64,000 nucleotides of DNA from Anaerolineales bacterium. Its GTDB lineage: Bacteria > Chloroflexota > Anaerolineae > 4572-78 > J111. This document shows, piece by piece, positions 35,009-44,619 of this stretch (position 1 is the stretch's first letter; every line of letters begins with the position of its first letter). The stretch covers positions 124,001-188,000 of the forward strand of contig JACKAT010000005.1 of the NCBI GenBank assembly GCA_020634935.1. The letters are read 5' to 3'. Under the pieces are notes generated by a model. It was not told the origin of the DNA and ran no database searches. It saw only the letters and a program-made list of their open reading frames with translations. The position numbers and the translations under genes are program-made.

Positions 35009-37306
35009 ATGCACGGAATGACTGTTTTTGAAACCTATGCCGTTTTTGGTGTATTAGCCGTAGCCATTGCTGGCCTCATTTATGCGTTTGTTTTGCGCCG
35101 GCAGGTGCTAAAAGCGGATACCGGCACCGAGCGGATGCGGGAAGTGTGGGGGTTCATCAAAGCCGGAGCGAATGCCTACCTGGGCCGACAATTTCGCACG
35201 CTCTTCGTCCTGATTATTGGGCTGACCTTTGTCTTGGCGGCCAGTGTACTGATTATTCCGCCCTCGCGTGAGGCCACCGTCATGTTTGGCGACCAGGCCT
35301 TAATCTGGGTGGCTGTCGGCCGGGCCGTCGCCTTTCTAATGGGATCGATGTTTTCGTATTCCGTGGGTTTTGTCGGCATGAACGCGGCTGTGGAGGGGAA
35401 TGTGCGTGTGGCCGCCGCCGCCCGGCAGGGTTATAATCCAGCGTTACAAATTGCCTATCGCTCCGGAACGATCACCGGCATGCTAACCGTGGGCTTCGGC
35501 CTGCTGGGCGGTACGCTGATATTTCTGGTATTTGGCATCGCCGCGCCGGATGCCCTATTGGGCTTTGGCTTTGGCGGCTCGCTGATCGCCCTGTTTATGC
35601 GGGTCGGTGGGGGCATCTACACTAAGGCCGCTGACGTGGGCGCGGACCTCGTGGGCAAGATCGAAACCGGTATTCCGGAAGACGATCCCCGCAACGCGGC
35701 GGTCATTGCCGATCTGGTGGGTGACAATGTGGGCGACTGCGCCGGGATGGCCGCCGACGTGTTTGAAAGTTTCGAGGTCACTTTGGTTTCCGCCTTGATT
35801 TTAGGGCTGGTTTTGGGCGATGTCGCGCGGGGAACGCTGGGCGACGGCCAATATGATCTGCGTTTTGTGATCTTTCCGCTGATCCTGCGGGCCATCGGCG
35901 TCATCGCGTCGATGATCGGCAACACTGTGGTTCGCACCGACGAACAGCGCCGCGACGCGATGGGCGCGATGAATCGCGGCTTTTATCTGGCCGCCGGCAT
36001 CTCCGTCATCGGTTTTGCCGCTACGACCGTCTTTTACATGACCGACCCCAGCACCGGCCGGCCGGATTGGCGGCCCTTCCTGGCGACGCTAACCGGCATC
36101 ATTCTGGCCATTGTACTGGATAAAACCACCGAATACTTTACCTCGACCCATTACCACCCGGTGCAGGAAACCAGCCGGGCATCGCAAACCGGCTCGGCCA
36201 CCAATATTCTGTCCGGCCTGGCTCTGGGCATGGAGTCGAGTGTCTGGGCGATCATCGTCATCGCGCTTGCCGTTTTAAGCTCTATCTTCATTTACGCCAG
36301 CGAAGCCCCCGCCATTCAACTGACCGCCATTCTCTACGGTGTGTCGCTAACCGGCATCGGCATGCTGAGTTTAACCGGCAATACCATCTCGATGGACTCG
36401 TTTGGCCCGATTTCCGACAACGCCAACGGCATTGGTGAGATGTCGGGCTTGAGCCGGGAAGCCCGAGCGGTGATGGACGACCTAGATGCGGTCGGCAATA
36501 CCACTAAAGCGGTCACGAAAGGCATCGCTATCGGTTCGGCCGTTATTGCGGCGGTGGCGCTGTTCGGCTCGTATCTGACCGACGTGGGCAAGGTGCAAGT
36601 CCAGACCGGCCAGCCGGTGCTAACCGGCATCAACGTCTCCGCGCCGACTGTCTTTGTCGGGCTGCTGATCGGTGGGGCCGTGCCGTTCCTGTTTTCGGCG
36701 TTGACCATTCGCGCCGTCCAGCGGGCCGCGTCCCAGATTGTCGATGAGGTCCGGCGACAGTTCAAAATTCCGGGGCTGATGGAAGGCAAAGTCCTGCCGG
36801 ACTACGCCCGCGCCGTTACCATCTCGACCACGGCGGCCCAGAAGGAACTGATTAGCCTGGGCTTGATCCCGGTGATGATCCCGATTTTGGTCGGTTTTAT
36901 CCTGGGCGTCGAGGCGCTTGGCGGGTTCCTGGCAGGCATCATTCTGTCCGGCCAGCTCTTGGCGGTTTTTCAGGCCAATGCCGGCGGCGCCTGGGATAAC
37001 GCCAAAAAGTTCATCGAGGAAGGCAATTATGGCGGCAAACATTCCGATCCCCATAAGGCCGCGGTCGTGGGCGATACCGTGGGCGATCCTCTCAAGGACA
37101 CCGCCGGCCCCGCCCTCAACCCGATGATCAAAGTCATTAACCTGGTAGCGCTCATCATCGCCCCGATCATTGTCACCGTGCGCGTTCCCGGCCATCCGCT
37201 GGCCATGAGTTTGGTCGCGGCTATGCTGGCCTGTTTGGCGGTTTTAATCTGGGCCATCTGGCAAAGCAAACGAGATGTCGCGGCCACCGGCGCGCTGGCC
37301 CAGTAA
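35009..37306 (+). CDS. hppA: Membrane-bound proton/sodium-translocating pyrophosphatase
   Basis: This integral membrane pump uses pyrophosphate hydrolysis to move H+ or Na+ out of the cytoplasm. The 765 residues from ATG 35009, with AGAGGA upstream, fit the family better than the longer frame. Core motifs are GGGIYTKAADVGADLVGKIE, DDPRNAAVIADLVGDNVGDC and GAWDNAKKFIEEG near the C-terminus. GNTTKA with Lys500 marks the K+-independent type in the family, and these usually pump H+. It starts an ion-transport block together with the KimA-like gene 15 bases downstream. Confidence 0.96.
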   Translation: MHGMTVFETYAVFGVLAVAIAGLIYAFVLRRQVLKADTGTERMREVWGFIKAGANAYLGRQFRTLFVLIIGLTFVLAASVLIIPPSREATVMFGDQALIWVAVGRAVAFLMGSMFSYSVGFVGMNAAVEGNVRVAAAARQGYNPALQIAYRSGTITGMLTVGFGLLGGTLIFLVFGIAAPDALLGFGFGGSLIALFMRVGGGIYTKAADVGADLVGKIETGIPEDDPRNAAVIADLVGDNVGDCAGMAADVFESFEVTLVSALILGLVLGDVARGTLGDGQYDLRFVIFPLILRAIGVIASMIGNTVVRTDEQRRDAMGAMNRGFYLAAGISVIGFAATTVFYMTDPSTGRPDWRPFLATLTGIILAIVLDKTTEYFTSTHYHPVQETSRASQTGSATNILSGLALGMESSVWAIIVIALAVLSSIFIYASEAPAIQLTAILYGVSLTGIGMLSLTGNTISMDSFGPISDNANGIGEMSGLSREARAVMDDLDAVGNTTKAVTKGIAIGSAVIAAVALFGSYLTDVGKVQVQTGQPVLTGINVSAPTVFVGLLIGGAVPFLFSALTIRAVQRAASQIVDEVRRQFKIPGLMEGKVLPDYARAVTISTTAAQKELISLGLIPVMIPILVGFILGVEALGGFLAGIILSGQLLAVFQANAGGAWDNAKKFIEEGNYGGKHSDPHKAAVVGDTVGDPLKDTAGPALNPMIKVINLVALIIAPIIVTVRVPGHPLAMSLVAAMLACLAVLIWAIWQSKRDVAATGALAQ

Positions 37307-37321
37307 ATTTAAGGAGCGACA

Positions 37322-39262
37322 ATGGCTCTCATCGATAAAGACCAAGGGACGCTGGTGCTACGCCGGCCGGCTGAGAAGAACCCGCCCCGAACTTGGCGAA
37401 GCTGGCTGATTGGCCGGCCGTTAGCCACCGCCGACGCGCCGCACCAGACCATCGGCAAGGCGGTGGGGTTGGCCGTGTTTGCCTCGGATGCGCTGTCGTC
37501 AACCGCTTATGCTACGCAAGAAATTTTGTTTGTGCTGGCAGTGGCCGGCGCGACGGCCTCTGGCTACGCCTTTCCTATCTCGATTGCCATTGTCGCTCTC
37601 CTGACCATTGTCACCTTTTCTTACCGCCAGACGATCAACGCCTACCCCAACGGCGGCGGCGCTTACATCGTCTCCCGCGACAATCTGGGCGAACTGCCGG
37701 CCCAAATCGCCGGCGCGGCCTTGTTGACCGATTACATTTTGACCGTATCCGTCTCGATCTCATCCGGGATAGCTCAGATTACCTCGGCCTTTATCTGGAT
37801 CTATCCTTATCGGGTGGAGTTAGCCGTCTTCATGGTAATACTGATTATGCTGATCAACCTGCGCGGCGTAAAAGAGTCGGGAATGGCCTTTGCCATTCCC
37901 ACCTACTTCTTTTTGTTGATGATGTTTATAACGATGGGCGTCGGCCTGTTTCGCTATCTGACCGGTAATTTGGACCTGGTCCTCGACGCGCCAGCGGTAC
38001 TCGTTGAAACCACCCAGTCGGTGACGCTGTTTTTATTGCTTCACGCTTTCGCCAATGGCACCACCGCTCTGACCGGCGTCGAAGCGATCTCCAACGGCAT
38101 CCCGGCCTTCCGCGAACCGCGCAGCCACAATGCCGGCGTAACCCTCATCTGGATGGCTTCGATTTTGGGATCACTGTTTCTGGGTATCACGTTCCTGGCG
38201 ATTCAGATCGGTGTAACCCCATCGGAAGAGGAAACGGTCATTTCGCAGTTGGCTCGCACGGTTTTTACGGAGCGTGGCGGACTATATTTGGGCGTTATCG
38301 CGGCCACAGCCATTATCTTGATTATGGCGGCCAATACCGCCTTTGCTGATTTTCCCCGCCTGAGTGCGTTGATGGCCGGCGACGGATTTTTACCGCGCCA
38401 ATTAACTTATCGAGGCAGCCGACTGGTCTACTCGCGGGGGATCATCAGCCTGGCCCTACTGGCTTCGCTGTTAATCATCGTGTTTGAGGCCAGCGTCACA
38501 GCCCTTATCCCGTTGTATGCCATTGGCGTCTTTTTATCATTTAGCCTATCGCAAGGTGGCATGGCTTACCGTTGGTACAAGATTGGTCGGCTCTGGCCGG
38601 ATCAAGTGATAGAAGAGCGCGGCTCGACCCTGCGCTATGACACCCAATGGCGCTTCAAAATGGTGGTCAATGGTTTTGGCGCGATCTGCACTTTCATTGT
38701 GATGGGGATTTTTGCCGTTACCAAATTCAGCGAGGGCGCCTGGGTCGTGTTATTGATCATCCCTATTTTGGTCTTGATGTTGTCGGCCATTCATCGCCAC
38801 TATCGCGACTTAGCCGGCGGGTTGTCGCTGCGCAAGTATGCGGCTCCACCCCGTATCTCGCGGCACCGGGTGATTTTGCTGGTGGCCGGCGTTCATCAAG
38901 GCACGTTGGCCGCGCTGCGCTACGCCCGTCTCCTGTCTGACGATATTACCGCCGTCCACATCTCGACCAACGCCGACGAATCGGATCGCGTCTGCCAGGA
39001 GTGGGAAGGCTGGGGTAACGGCATCCGGTTGGTCGTTTTAGACTCGCCGTACCGGCTGCTTATCGAGCCGATCTTAGACTATATCAATCAAATTGACGCC
39101 CGCCGGCAGCCCAATGAGATCATCACGGTGGTGGTGCCGCAGTTTGTACCGAGCCGTTGGTGGCATAACCTGCTGCACACTCAAACGGCCTTTTTGCTGC
39201 AGGTGGCCTTGATCTTCCGGCCTGGGATCGTCATTACCAGCGTCCCTTACCTGATCGAATAG
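37322..39262 (+). CDS. KimA-like potassium/proton symporter (APC superfamily)
   Basis: A 646-residue transporter that matches Bacillus KimA (YdaO), a high-affinity K+/H+ symporter, along its length. Shared marks are SDALSSTAYATQEIL, SYRQTINAYPNGGGAYIVS, NLGELP, LTGVEAISNGIPAF and a C-terminal cytoplasmic USP-like domain ending with PQFVPSRWWHNLLHTQTAFL. It has about 12 membrane segments. In Bacillus this family is controlled by c-di-AMP. Two RCK proteins directly downstream suggest nucleotide gating here. AGGAG precedes the ATG, 15 bases after hppA. Confidence 0.9.
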   Translation: MALIDKDQGTLVLRRPAEKNPPRTWRSWLIGRPLATADAPHQTIGKAVGLAVFASDALSSTAYATQEILFVLAVAGATASGYAFPISIAIVALLTIVTFSYRQTINAYPNGGGAYIVSRDNLGELPAQIAGAALLTDYILTVSVSISSGIAQITSAFIWIYPYRVELAVFMVILIMLINLRGVKESGMAFAIPTYFFLLMMFITMGVGLFRYLTGNLDLVLDAPAVLVETTQSVTLFLLLHAFANGTTALTGVEAISNGIPAFREPRSHNAGVTLIWMASILGSLFLGITFLAIQIGVTPSEEETVISQLARTVFTERGGLYLGVIAATAIILIMAANTAFADFPRLSALMAGDGFLPRQLTYRGSRLVYSRGIISLALLASLLIIVFEASVTALIPLYAIGVFLSFSLSQGGMAYRWYKIGRLWPDQVIEERGSTLRYDTQWRFKMVVNGFGAICTFIVMGIFAVTKFSEGAWVVLLIIPILVLMLSAIHRHYRDLAGGLSLRKYAAPPRISRHRVILLVAGVHQGTLAALRYARLLSDDITAVHISTNADESDRVCQEWEGWGNGIRLVVLDSPYRLLIEPILDYINQIDARRQPNEIITVVVPQFVPSRWWHNLLHTQTAFLLQVALIFRPGIVITSVPYLIE

Positions 39263-39276
39263 AGGGGGAATATAAG

Positions 39277-39942
39277 GTGAATATTATTGTCATTGGCTGC
39301 GGCCGAATGGGGGCCGAATTAGCCTATAGCCTTTTTCAACAGGGCCATAATGTGACCGTGGTCGATCATCACCCGGCGGCCTTTGATAATTTGCACCCCG
39401 ACTTCCTGGGGCGCGTGGTCGAAGGCAATAGTTTATCGCAGGACATTTTGCGCCGGGCCGGCATTCATCAGGCCGATGCGCTGGCCGCCGTCACCAACTC
39501 CGACTCGCTCAATGCGGTTGTAGCCCATATCGCCCGCTCGATTTATCACATTTCCAAAATTGCTGTTCGCAACTACGACGCGCGCTGGCTGTCGCTGCAT
39601 GAGGTTTTTGGTTTGCCGGTGGTCAGTTCCACCCTCTGGGCGACCCACCGGATTATGAGCATGCTAGAGGAAACTCATTTGCGCCAGGTATTCTCCTCAG
39701 ACCAGGGGCAGGTCAGTTTATACGAGTTTGTTGTGCCGGATCGTTTTCGGGGCAGCCGCCTGCAAACTCTTTTTCCTCCAGAGGAGTGCGTGGTTGTGGC
39801 CGTGACGCGAGCTGGCCAGCCCCGGCCGCCGGCTCAGGTTGACTCGCTGCAAACCGGCGATGTGGTCTATGTGAGTGCGCCGCCGGTGTTAATACCCAAT
39901 TTACAGCAACGTCTGGATGGGGAGGTTAATAGCCCATGTTAG
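39277..39942 (+). CDS. TrkA/RCK regulatory protein, first of pair 1
   Basis: A 221-residue potassium-channel-type regulator. It has a Rossmann RCK_N domain (IVIGCGRMGAELAYSLFQQG, 3-22; acidic residue in VTVVDHH) and an RCK_C domain (about 140-215). The domain should bind NAD(H), ATP/ADP or c-di-AMP and gate a K+ transporter. The start is GTG with GAGGGGGA upstream. It follows the KimA gene by 14 bases and overlaps the next RCK gene by seven bases. Its closest relative in the window is the protein at 43955. Confidence 0.92.
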   Translation: MNIIVIGCGRMGAELAYSLFQQGHNVTVVDHHPAAFDNLHPDFLGRVVEGNSLSQDILRRAGIHQADALAAVTNSDSLNAVVAHIARSIYHISKIAVRNYDARWLSLHEVFGLPVVSSTLWATHRIMSMLEETHLRQVFSSDQGQVSLYEFVVPDRFRGSRLQTLFPPEECVVVAVTRAGQPRPPAQVDSLQTGDVVYVSAPPVLIPNLQQRLDGEVNSPC

Positions 39943-40607
39943 TCATTATCGGCGGTGGAGGCCAGACCGGCACCCAATTGGCCACGCTATTGATAGCCCA
40001 GCACCACCAAGTCCACGTCATTGAACATCGGCGCGATGTGCTATCTCGGCTCCATCGCGAACTGCCCACCGAAGTCATTTATGAAGGCTACCCGACCGAC
40101 CTGCTGATCTTGGATCAAGCCGGCGTCGAGCAAGCCCAAGTTGTGGCCGCCTGTACGATCAGCGATGCCGATAATCTGGCCATGTGCTATCTGGTTCGGA
40201 CTCGCTATCAGGTTCCGCGCACCATTGCGCGGATCAACAGTCCTCGCAACGGCTGGTTGTTTGGACCCACCTTTCATGTGGATGCGGCCTTCAACCAGGC
40301 CAAAATTATGGCCAGCTTGATTGAAGAGGAAATGCCGGCCGGCGCCATGCTAACGTTGCTAAAACTCAATCGGGGCGACTTCTCTTTGGTCGAAGAAAAA
40401 ATTTCGGAGAGGGCGCCGGCCATCGGGCAGACCATTCAAGAATTAAGCCTCCCTGAAAACTGTGTTATCGCCGGGATCATTCGAGATGAGCAAATGGTAG
40501 TGCCTCGGGGTCAAACCGTCTTTCAGGCCGGCGACGAAATTCTGGCCGTAGTAGACAGCGCCGGAGCGGAGCAGTTAGCCCGCTTGTTGACGACCGGAAA
40601 AATATGA
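39936..40607 (+). CDS. TrkA/RCK regulatory protein, second of pair 1
   Basis: A 223-residue RCK protein with RCK_N (VIIGGGGQTGTQLATLL, 3-19) and RCK_C (about 140-220). Its sequence is closest to the product at 44620, not to its neighbour, so the pairs are paralogous as pairs. Shared markers are the PR.(I/V)AR(I/V)N segment and LTLLKLNRGDFSLVEEK. Pair overlap with the upstream gene suggests a heteromer. It probably regulates the KimA-like symporter. Confidence 0.92.
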   Translation: MLVIIGGGGQTGTQLATLLIAQHHQVHVIEHRRDVLSRLHRELPTEVIYEGYPTDLLILDQAGVEQAQVVAACTISDADNLAMCYLVRTRYQVPRTIARINSPRNGWLFGPTFHVDAAFNQAKIMASLIEEEMPAGAMLTLLKLNRGDFSLVEEKISERAPAIGQTIQELSLPENCVIAGIIRDEQMVVPRGQTVFQAGDEILAVVDSAGAEQLARLLTTGKI

Positions 40608-41066
40608 ATAAGTTGAAAGGCCAACCAGCGCGAGGCTAAAACGATTCATCGCGCTAAAAGAGCGAAGGACGCTGAAGCGCCCTACTCTGGCGAAATCTTA
40701 GCCTGACAGGGCTTCGCGCTCTCAGCACGGGTCTTTAGGCCCGTGCTGCGGGGAACGGCTAGTTCGTACACCGATTAATTTCTTGATCTTTATTAGCGGT
40801 CTGACGCATTTCAACGGCTAATGAATTTCAAGAAAGTAAACTACATACCGACCGGAAGCCGGTACGTGGTTTACTTAATCTTCATAAGCCGCCACTACGA
40901 ACTAGGGTGTCATTTTTAGCCTCGTGTCCTAGTCGCCTGATCTAGTCCAAGACTAACCTCTCAGCCAGTGGGCAAACTCTCCAAATGCCTGATGCGTCCC
41001 CGGCTTATTGACCGTATACTACAAAAGATGAAATACGACGTCAATGAGTAGCAACGGACGCTCCTA
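40608..41066. repeat. Nested palindromic intergenic element before the cation ATPase
   Basis: A 459-base gap with no gene but strong nested structure. Outer arms are CGAGGCTAAAA (40631-40641) and TTTTAGCCTCG (40914-40924). Inside lie CTAGTTCGTA (40759-40768) with TACGAACTAG (40896-40905), a compact hairpin CAGCACGGG/CCCGTGCTG (40723-40748), and GTAAACTACATACCG (40836-40850) with CGGTACGTGGTTTAC (40860-40874), where the two mismatches are G-T pairs. This is either a composite mobile element or a structured RNA. CTACGAACTA also occurs at 24618 and, inverted, at 59132. Confidence 0.65.
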
Positions 41067-43889
41067 ATGAAATCACACACTGTGAGCACCTCAGCCCGCG
41101 TCAGCCCCGAACTTCTGGCCTCAATTCCCGCTTGGCCCATCCCCGAAGTCTACCACGCCTTAGATACCCAACCTCAGGGGCTGGCCCAAACCGAAGCCGA
41201 GCAGCGCCTGGCCACTTACGGCCGCAACGTAATCCGTAAAGTGAAGGGCAAACCGCTCTGGCTGAAGTTCGTAGTCAATTTCACCCACTTGATGGCCATT
41301 CTATTGTGGATCGGCGGCTTTATCGCCCTGGCGGCGCGGCTGCCGGAACTGGCCTTCGCCATCTGGCTGGTCAACCTGATCAACGGGCTGTTCAGCTTTT
41401 GGCAGGAGTATCGAGCCGAACGCGCCACCGAGGCCCTGCGCAAGCTGATGCCGGCCTACGCCCGCGTGGTGCGCGACGGCCAGGAACAACGGCTGCTGGC
41501 CGAAGAACTGGTCCCCGGCGACCAGATTGTGCTGGCCGAAGGCGATCACATTTCGGCCGATGCCCGGCTGGTGCGCGAAGCCGAACTGCGGGTCGATCAA
41601 TCCACCCTGACCGGCGAGTCTCATCCGGTGCGCAAAACCAGCGAGGCTGTGCTGGGCCGCGACCTGGCCCGGATCGAACTGCCCAACCTGATCTTTGCCG
41701 GCACCAGTGTCGCGGCCGGCAGCGCCCGCGCGGTCGTGCTGGCGACCGGCATGGACAGCGAGTTCGGCAAGATTGCCGGGCTGACCCAAAGCGTCGGCCA
41801 GGACATCAGCCCCTTGCAGCGAGAAATGAGTACCGTGACCAAAATGGTTAGCATCATTGCCATTTGCAGTGGCCTGGTCTTTTTTGGGCTGTCGCTCACG
41901 CTGGCCGGCATGAGCGTGGCCGAAGGGTTTATCTTTGCCCTGGGCATGATCGTAGCCTTTGTGCCGGAAGGGTTGCTGCCGACGGTGACGCTAGCTTTGG
42001 CGATGGGCGTACAGCGTATGGCCAAACGGCACGCGCTGGTCAAACGGCTGTCGGCGGTGGAGACGCTGGGCTGTACCACCATCATCTGCACCGATAAAAC
42101 CGGCACGCTGACCCAAAACGAGATGACTGTTTCGGCCTTATGGCTGGCCGGCCAGCGCTTGACGGTGACCGGCATTGGTTACGAACCGCAGGGCCAAATT
42201 CTCAGCGACGGGCAGCCGCTTCAACCCAACCAAACGGACGAGGTGCGCCGCCTGCTCATCGCGGCCAGTTTGTGCAACAACGCCCGGATTCTGCCGCCGA
42301 ATGACCAGATTTCCCGCTGGACGGTGCTGGGCGATCCGACCGAAGCCGCGCTGCGGGTGGCCGCCCTCAAAGGCGGCGTCGATCCCGAAGCCGAATTAAT
42401 CGATCTGCCTCGTTTGCGTGAGCTGCCGTTCGAGTCGCGCCGCAAACGCATGAGCACGATTCACCGCGCCGGCGCGGATCGGATCGCCTTTATCAAGGGC
42501 GCCCCACAAGAGATTTTGAATTTGTGCAGCCGCATCCGGCAAGCCGGCGGCGAGGCCTGTCTGACCGACGCGCTGAAATGCCAAATCACTACCGCTAATG
42601 ACGCCTTCGCCCGCGCCGGGCTGCGGGTACTGGCCGTCGCCTCACGCCAACTGCCATCGGAGTTAACCGATTTATCGGTGGAGACGGTCGAACAGGAGTT
42701 GACCTTTTTGGGCTTGATGGCGATGATGGACCCGCCCCGCCCCGAAGTAACCCAGGCCGTGAACAAATGCCGCCAGGCCGGCATTCGCATCATCATGATC
42801 ACCGGCGACTACGGCCTGACCGCCGAAAGTATCGCCCGCCGCATCGGCATCATTCACGATGCGGGCGACCGGCCGCGCATTATCACCGGCGTCGAGCTTG
42901 ACGCGCTGGATGATCAAGCCTTACAAACCGCCTTAGCCGGCAGCGTCATCTTTGCCCGCGTCGCCCCCGAGCACAAACTGCGCGTGGTCCGTAACCTACA
43001 AGCGATGGGCCACATTGTGGCTGTCACCGGCGATGGCGTCAACGATGCCCCGGCCCTAAAAAAGGCCGATATCGGGGTGGCGATGGGCCTGACCGGCACC
43101 GATGTCTCCAAAGAGGCCGCCGACATTATTCTGACTGACGACAACTTCGCCTCGATTGTCAACGCGGTTGAAGAAGGCCGGGCTGTCTATGCGAATATCA
43201 AGAAATTTACGTCATATATTTTCACCAGCAACACCCCCGAAGCGGTGCCGTTTATCCTGTTCGCCTTCAGCCGCGCCCGGATTCCCCTGGCGCTCAACGT
43301 GATGCACATTCTGGCCGTTGACCTGTGTACCGACATGGCCCCGGCGTTGGCCTTGGGCGCGGAAAAACCCGAACCGGGCATAATGGATCGCCCGCCGCGC
43401 CCGATCAAGGAACACGTCATCACCCGCTCACTGCTAATTCGGGCCTATGCCTGGCTGGGGCCGGTGCAAGCTCTGGCGACAATGGCGGCCTTCTATTATA
43501 TGTATTGGACCAGCGGCTACTGGGGCCAGTGGTTAGACCTGCCGGCCAGCGGGGAGCTTTATCGCGCGGCAACGGCGATGGCCCTGGCTGCGGTGGTTAC
43601 GACCCAAATCGGCAACCTGTTCGCCCACCGCACCGAGCGCATTTCCGCCTTTAAGATTAGCTGGTTCAACAACCGCCTGATCTGGATCGGCATTGCCTCC
43701 GAACTATTTTTCATTACGCTCATCGTCTACGTGCCGTTTTTGCATGGCCTGATCGGCACGGCGTCCTTCTCGGTTGAAAACTGGCTGTTCTTATTTGCCT
43801 GGACGCCGGCCTTATTGGTGCTCGATGAAATTCGCAAGGCGCTGCTGAATTGGCGCGCGCAGCATACTATTCAGGTGACTGAAAGGTGA
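41067..43889 (+). CDS. P2-type cation ATPase, Na,K-ATPase-like
   Basis: A 940-residue P-type ATPase of the P2 group. It has the N-terminal cation-ATPase domain (about 20-90), the actuator motif TGES (182-185), VAFVPEGLLPTV (297-308), the phosphorylation site DKTGT (Asp343) and the hinge TGDGVNDAPAL. The membrane core SNTPEAVPFILF and VDLCTDMAPALALGAE resembles the ion sites of animal Na,K-ATPase alpha subunits more than Ca2+ pumps. Its ion is not proved; Na+/K+ exchange would fit the neighbouring K+ transport genes. No beta subunit is seen. An RCK pair follows downstream. Confidence 0.9.
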   Translation: MKSHTVSTSARVSPELLASIPAWPIPEVYHALDTQPQGLAQTEAEQRLATYGRNVIRKVKGKPLWLKFVVNFTHLMAILLWIGGFIALAARLPELAFAIWLVNLINGLFSFWQEYRAERATEALRKLMPAYARVVRDGQEQRLLAEELVPGDQIVLAEGDHISADARLVREAELRVDQSTLTGESHPVRKTSEAVLGRDLARIELPNLIFAGTSVAAGSARAVVLATGMDSEFGKIAGLTQSVGQDISPLQREMSTVTKMVSIIAICSGLVFFGLSLTLAGMSVAEGFIFALGMIVAFVPEGLLPTVTLALAMGVQRMAKRHALVKRLSAVETLGCTTIICTDKTGTLTQNEMTVSALWLAGQRLTVTGIGYEPQGQILSDGQPLQPNQTDEVRRLLIAASLCNNARILPPNDQISRWTVLGDPTEAALRVAALKGGVDPEAELIDLPRLRELPFESRRKRMSTIHRAGADRIAFIKGAPQEILNLCSRIRQAGGEACLTDALKCQITTANDAFARAGLRVLAVASRQLPSELTDLSVETVEQELTFLGLMAMMDPPRPEVTQAVNKCRQAGIRIIMITGDYGLTAESIARRIGIIHDAGDRPRIITGVELDALDDQALQTALAGSVIFARVAPEHKLRVVRNLQAMGHIVAVTGDGVNDAPALKKADIGVAMGLTGTDVSKEAADIILTDDNFASIVNAVEEGRAVYANIKKFTSYIFTSNTPEAVPFILFAFSRARIPLALNVMHILAVDLCTDMAPALALGAEKPEPGIMDRPPRPIKEHVITRSLLIRAYAWLGPVQALATMAAFYYMYWTSGYWGQWLDLPASGELYRAATAMALAAVVTTQIGNLFAHRTERISAFKISWFNNRLIWIGIASELFFITLIVYVPFLHGLIGTASFSVENWLFLFAWTPALLVLDEIRKALLNWRAQHTIQVTER

Positions 43890-43928
43890 CAGTCACTTTT
43901 TACCCCTAGGGCTAAGTGCCTGTCACCT
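43884..43928. repeat. GGTGACAGTCAC palindrome (short copy)
   Basis: AGGTGACAGTCACTT-type arm (43884-43898) pairs with AAGTGCCTGTCACCT (43914-43928), with one change in the stem. It follows the ATPase stop and precedes the next RCK gene. Confidence 0.6.
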
Positions 43929-43954
43929 GAACTACTGAGAGATGGAGGATCAAG

Positions 43955-44605
43955 ATGAAATTTATTGTCATTGGCTGCGGCCGGGTGGGGTCGGGCCTGG
44001 CCCAAACCTTGGATCGACGCGGCCATACGGTCGTAGTCATCGACATCGACCTGCACGCTTTTGAACGCCTGGAGGCAGGCTTTCGGGGCCGGACCATCCA
44101 CGGCGTCGGCTTTGACCGAACCGTCCTGACCGAAGCCGGCATCAAGCAGGCCGATGGATTAGCCGCCGTGACCGGCAGCGACGAGGTCAACGTGGTAACG
44201 GCCCGGCTGGCCGGCCAATTCTACAAGGTGCCTAAGGTCATCGCCCGGCTGTTCGACCCGCGCAAGGCCGACATCTATCGCCGTCTGGGATTACAAACCG
44301 TCACCCCCCTGGCCTGGGAAGTTAATCGTATTGTTGAACTGCTGTCCTACTTTCCCCTGGCCAACGAAGCCAGTATCGGGAACGGACAGGTCGATCTGGT
44401 TGACACGGAAGTGCCGCAATTGCTTATCGGCCGCACGGTCAACGACCTAACCGTGCCGGGCGAAATTCACGTGGTAGCTATCACCCGGGGCGGGCAGACA
44501 TTTCTGCCGACGCGTGGCGCCCTCCTCCAGAGGGGCGATTGGCTGCATCTGGCCTTACTGGCCGCCTCCGGCGATCGACTCAAAGCGTTGTTGGGCTTAA
44601 CCTAA
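43955..44605 (+). CDS. TrkA/RCK regulatory protein, first of pair 2
   Basis: A 216-residue RCK protein (RCK_N with VIGCGRVGSGLAQTL, 4-18; RCK_C about 130-210). It is the paralogue of the product at 39277; both have GxGR(M/V)G and the (A/G)GI.QAD.LAAVT segment. GGAGG lies before the ATG. The P2-type ATPase gene lies 65 bases upstream. An RCK protein is not a normal partner of a P-type ATPase, so its target may be that pump or the KimA symporter. Confidence 0.92.
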   Translation: MKFIVIGCGRVGSGLAQTLDRRGHTVVVIDIDLHAFERLEAGFRGRTIHGVGFDRTVLTEAGIKQADGLAAVTGSDEVNVVTARLAGQFYKVPKVIARLFDPRKADIYRRLGLQTVTPLAWEVNRIVELLSYFPLANEASIGNGQVDLVDTEVPQLLIGRTVNDLTVPGEIHVVAITRGGQTFLPTRGALLQRGDWLHLALLAASGDRLKALLGLT

Positions 44606-44619
44606 GGAGGGAGGACATC

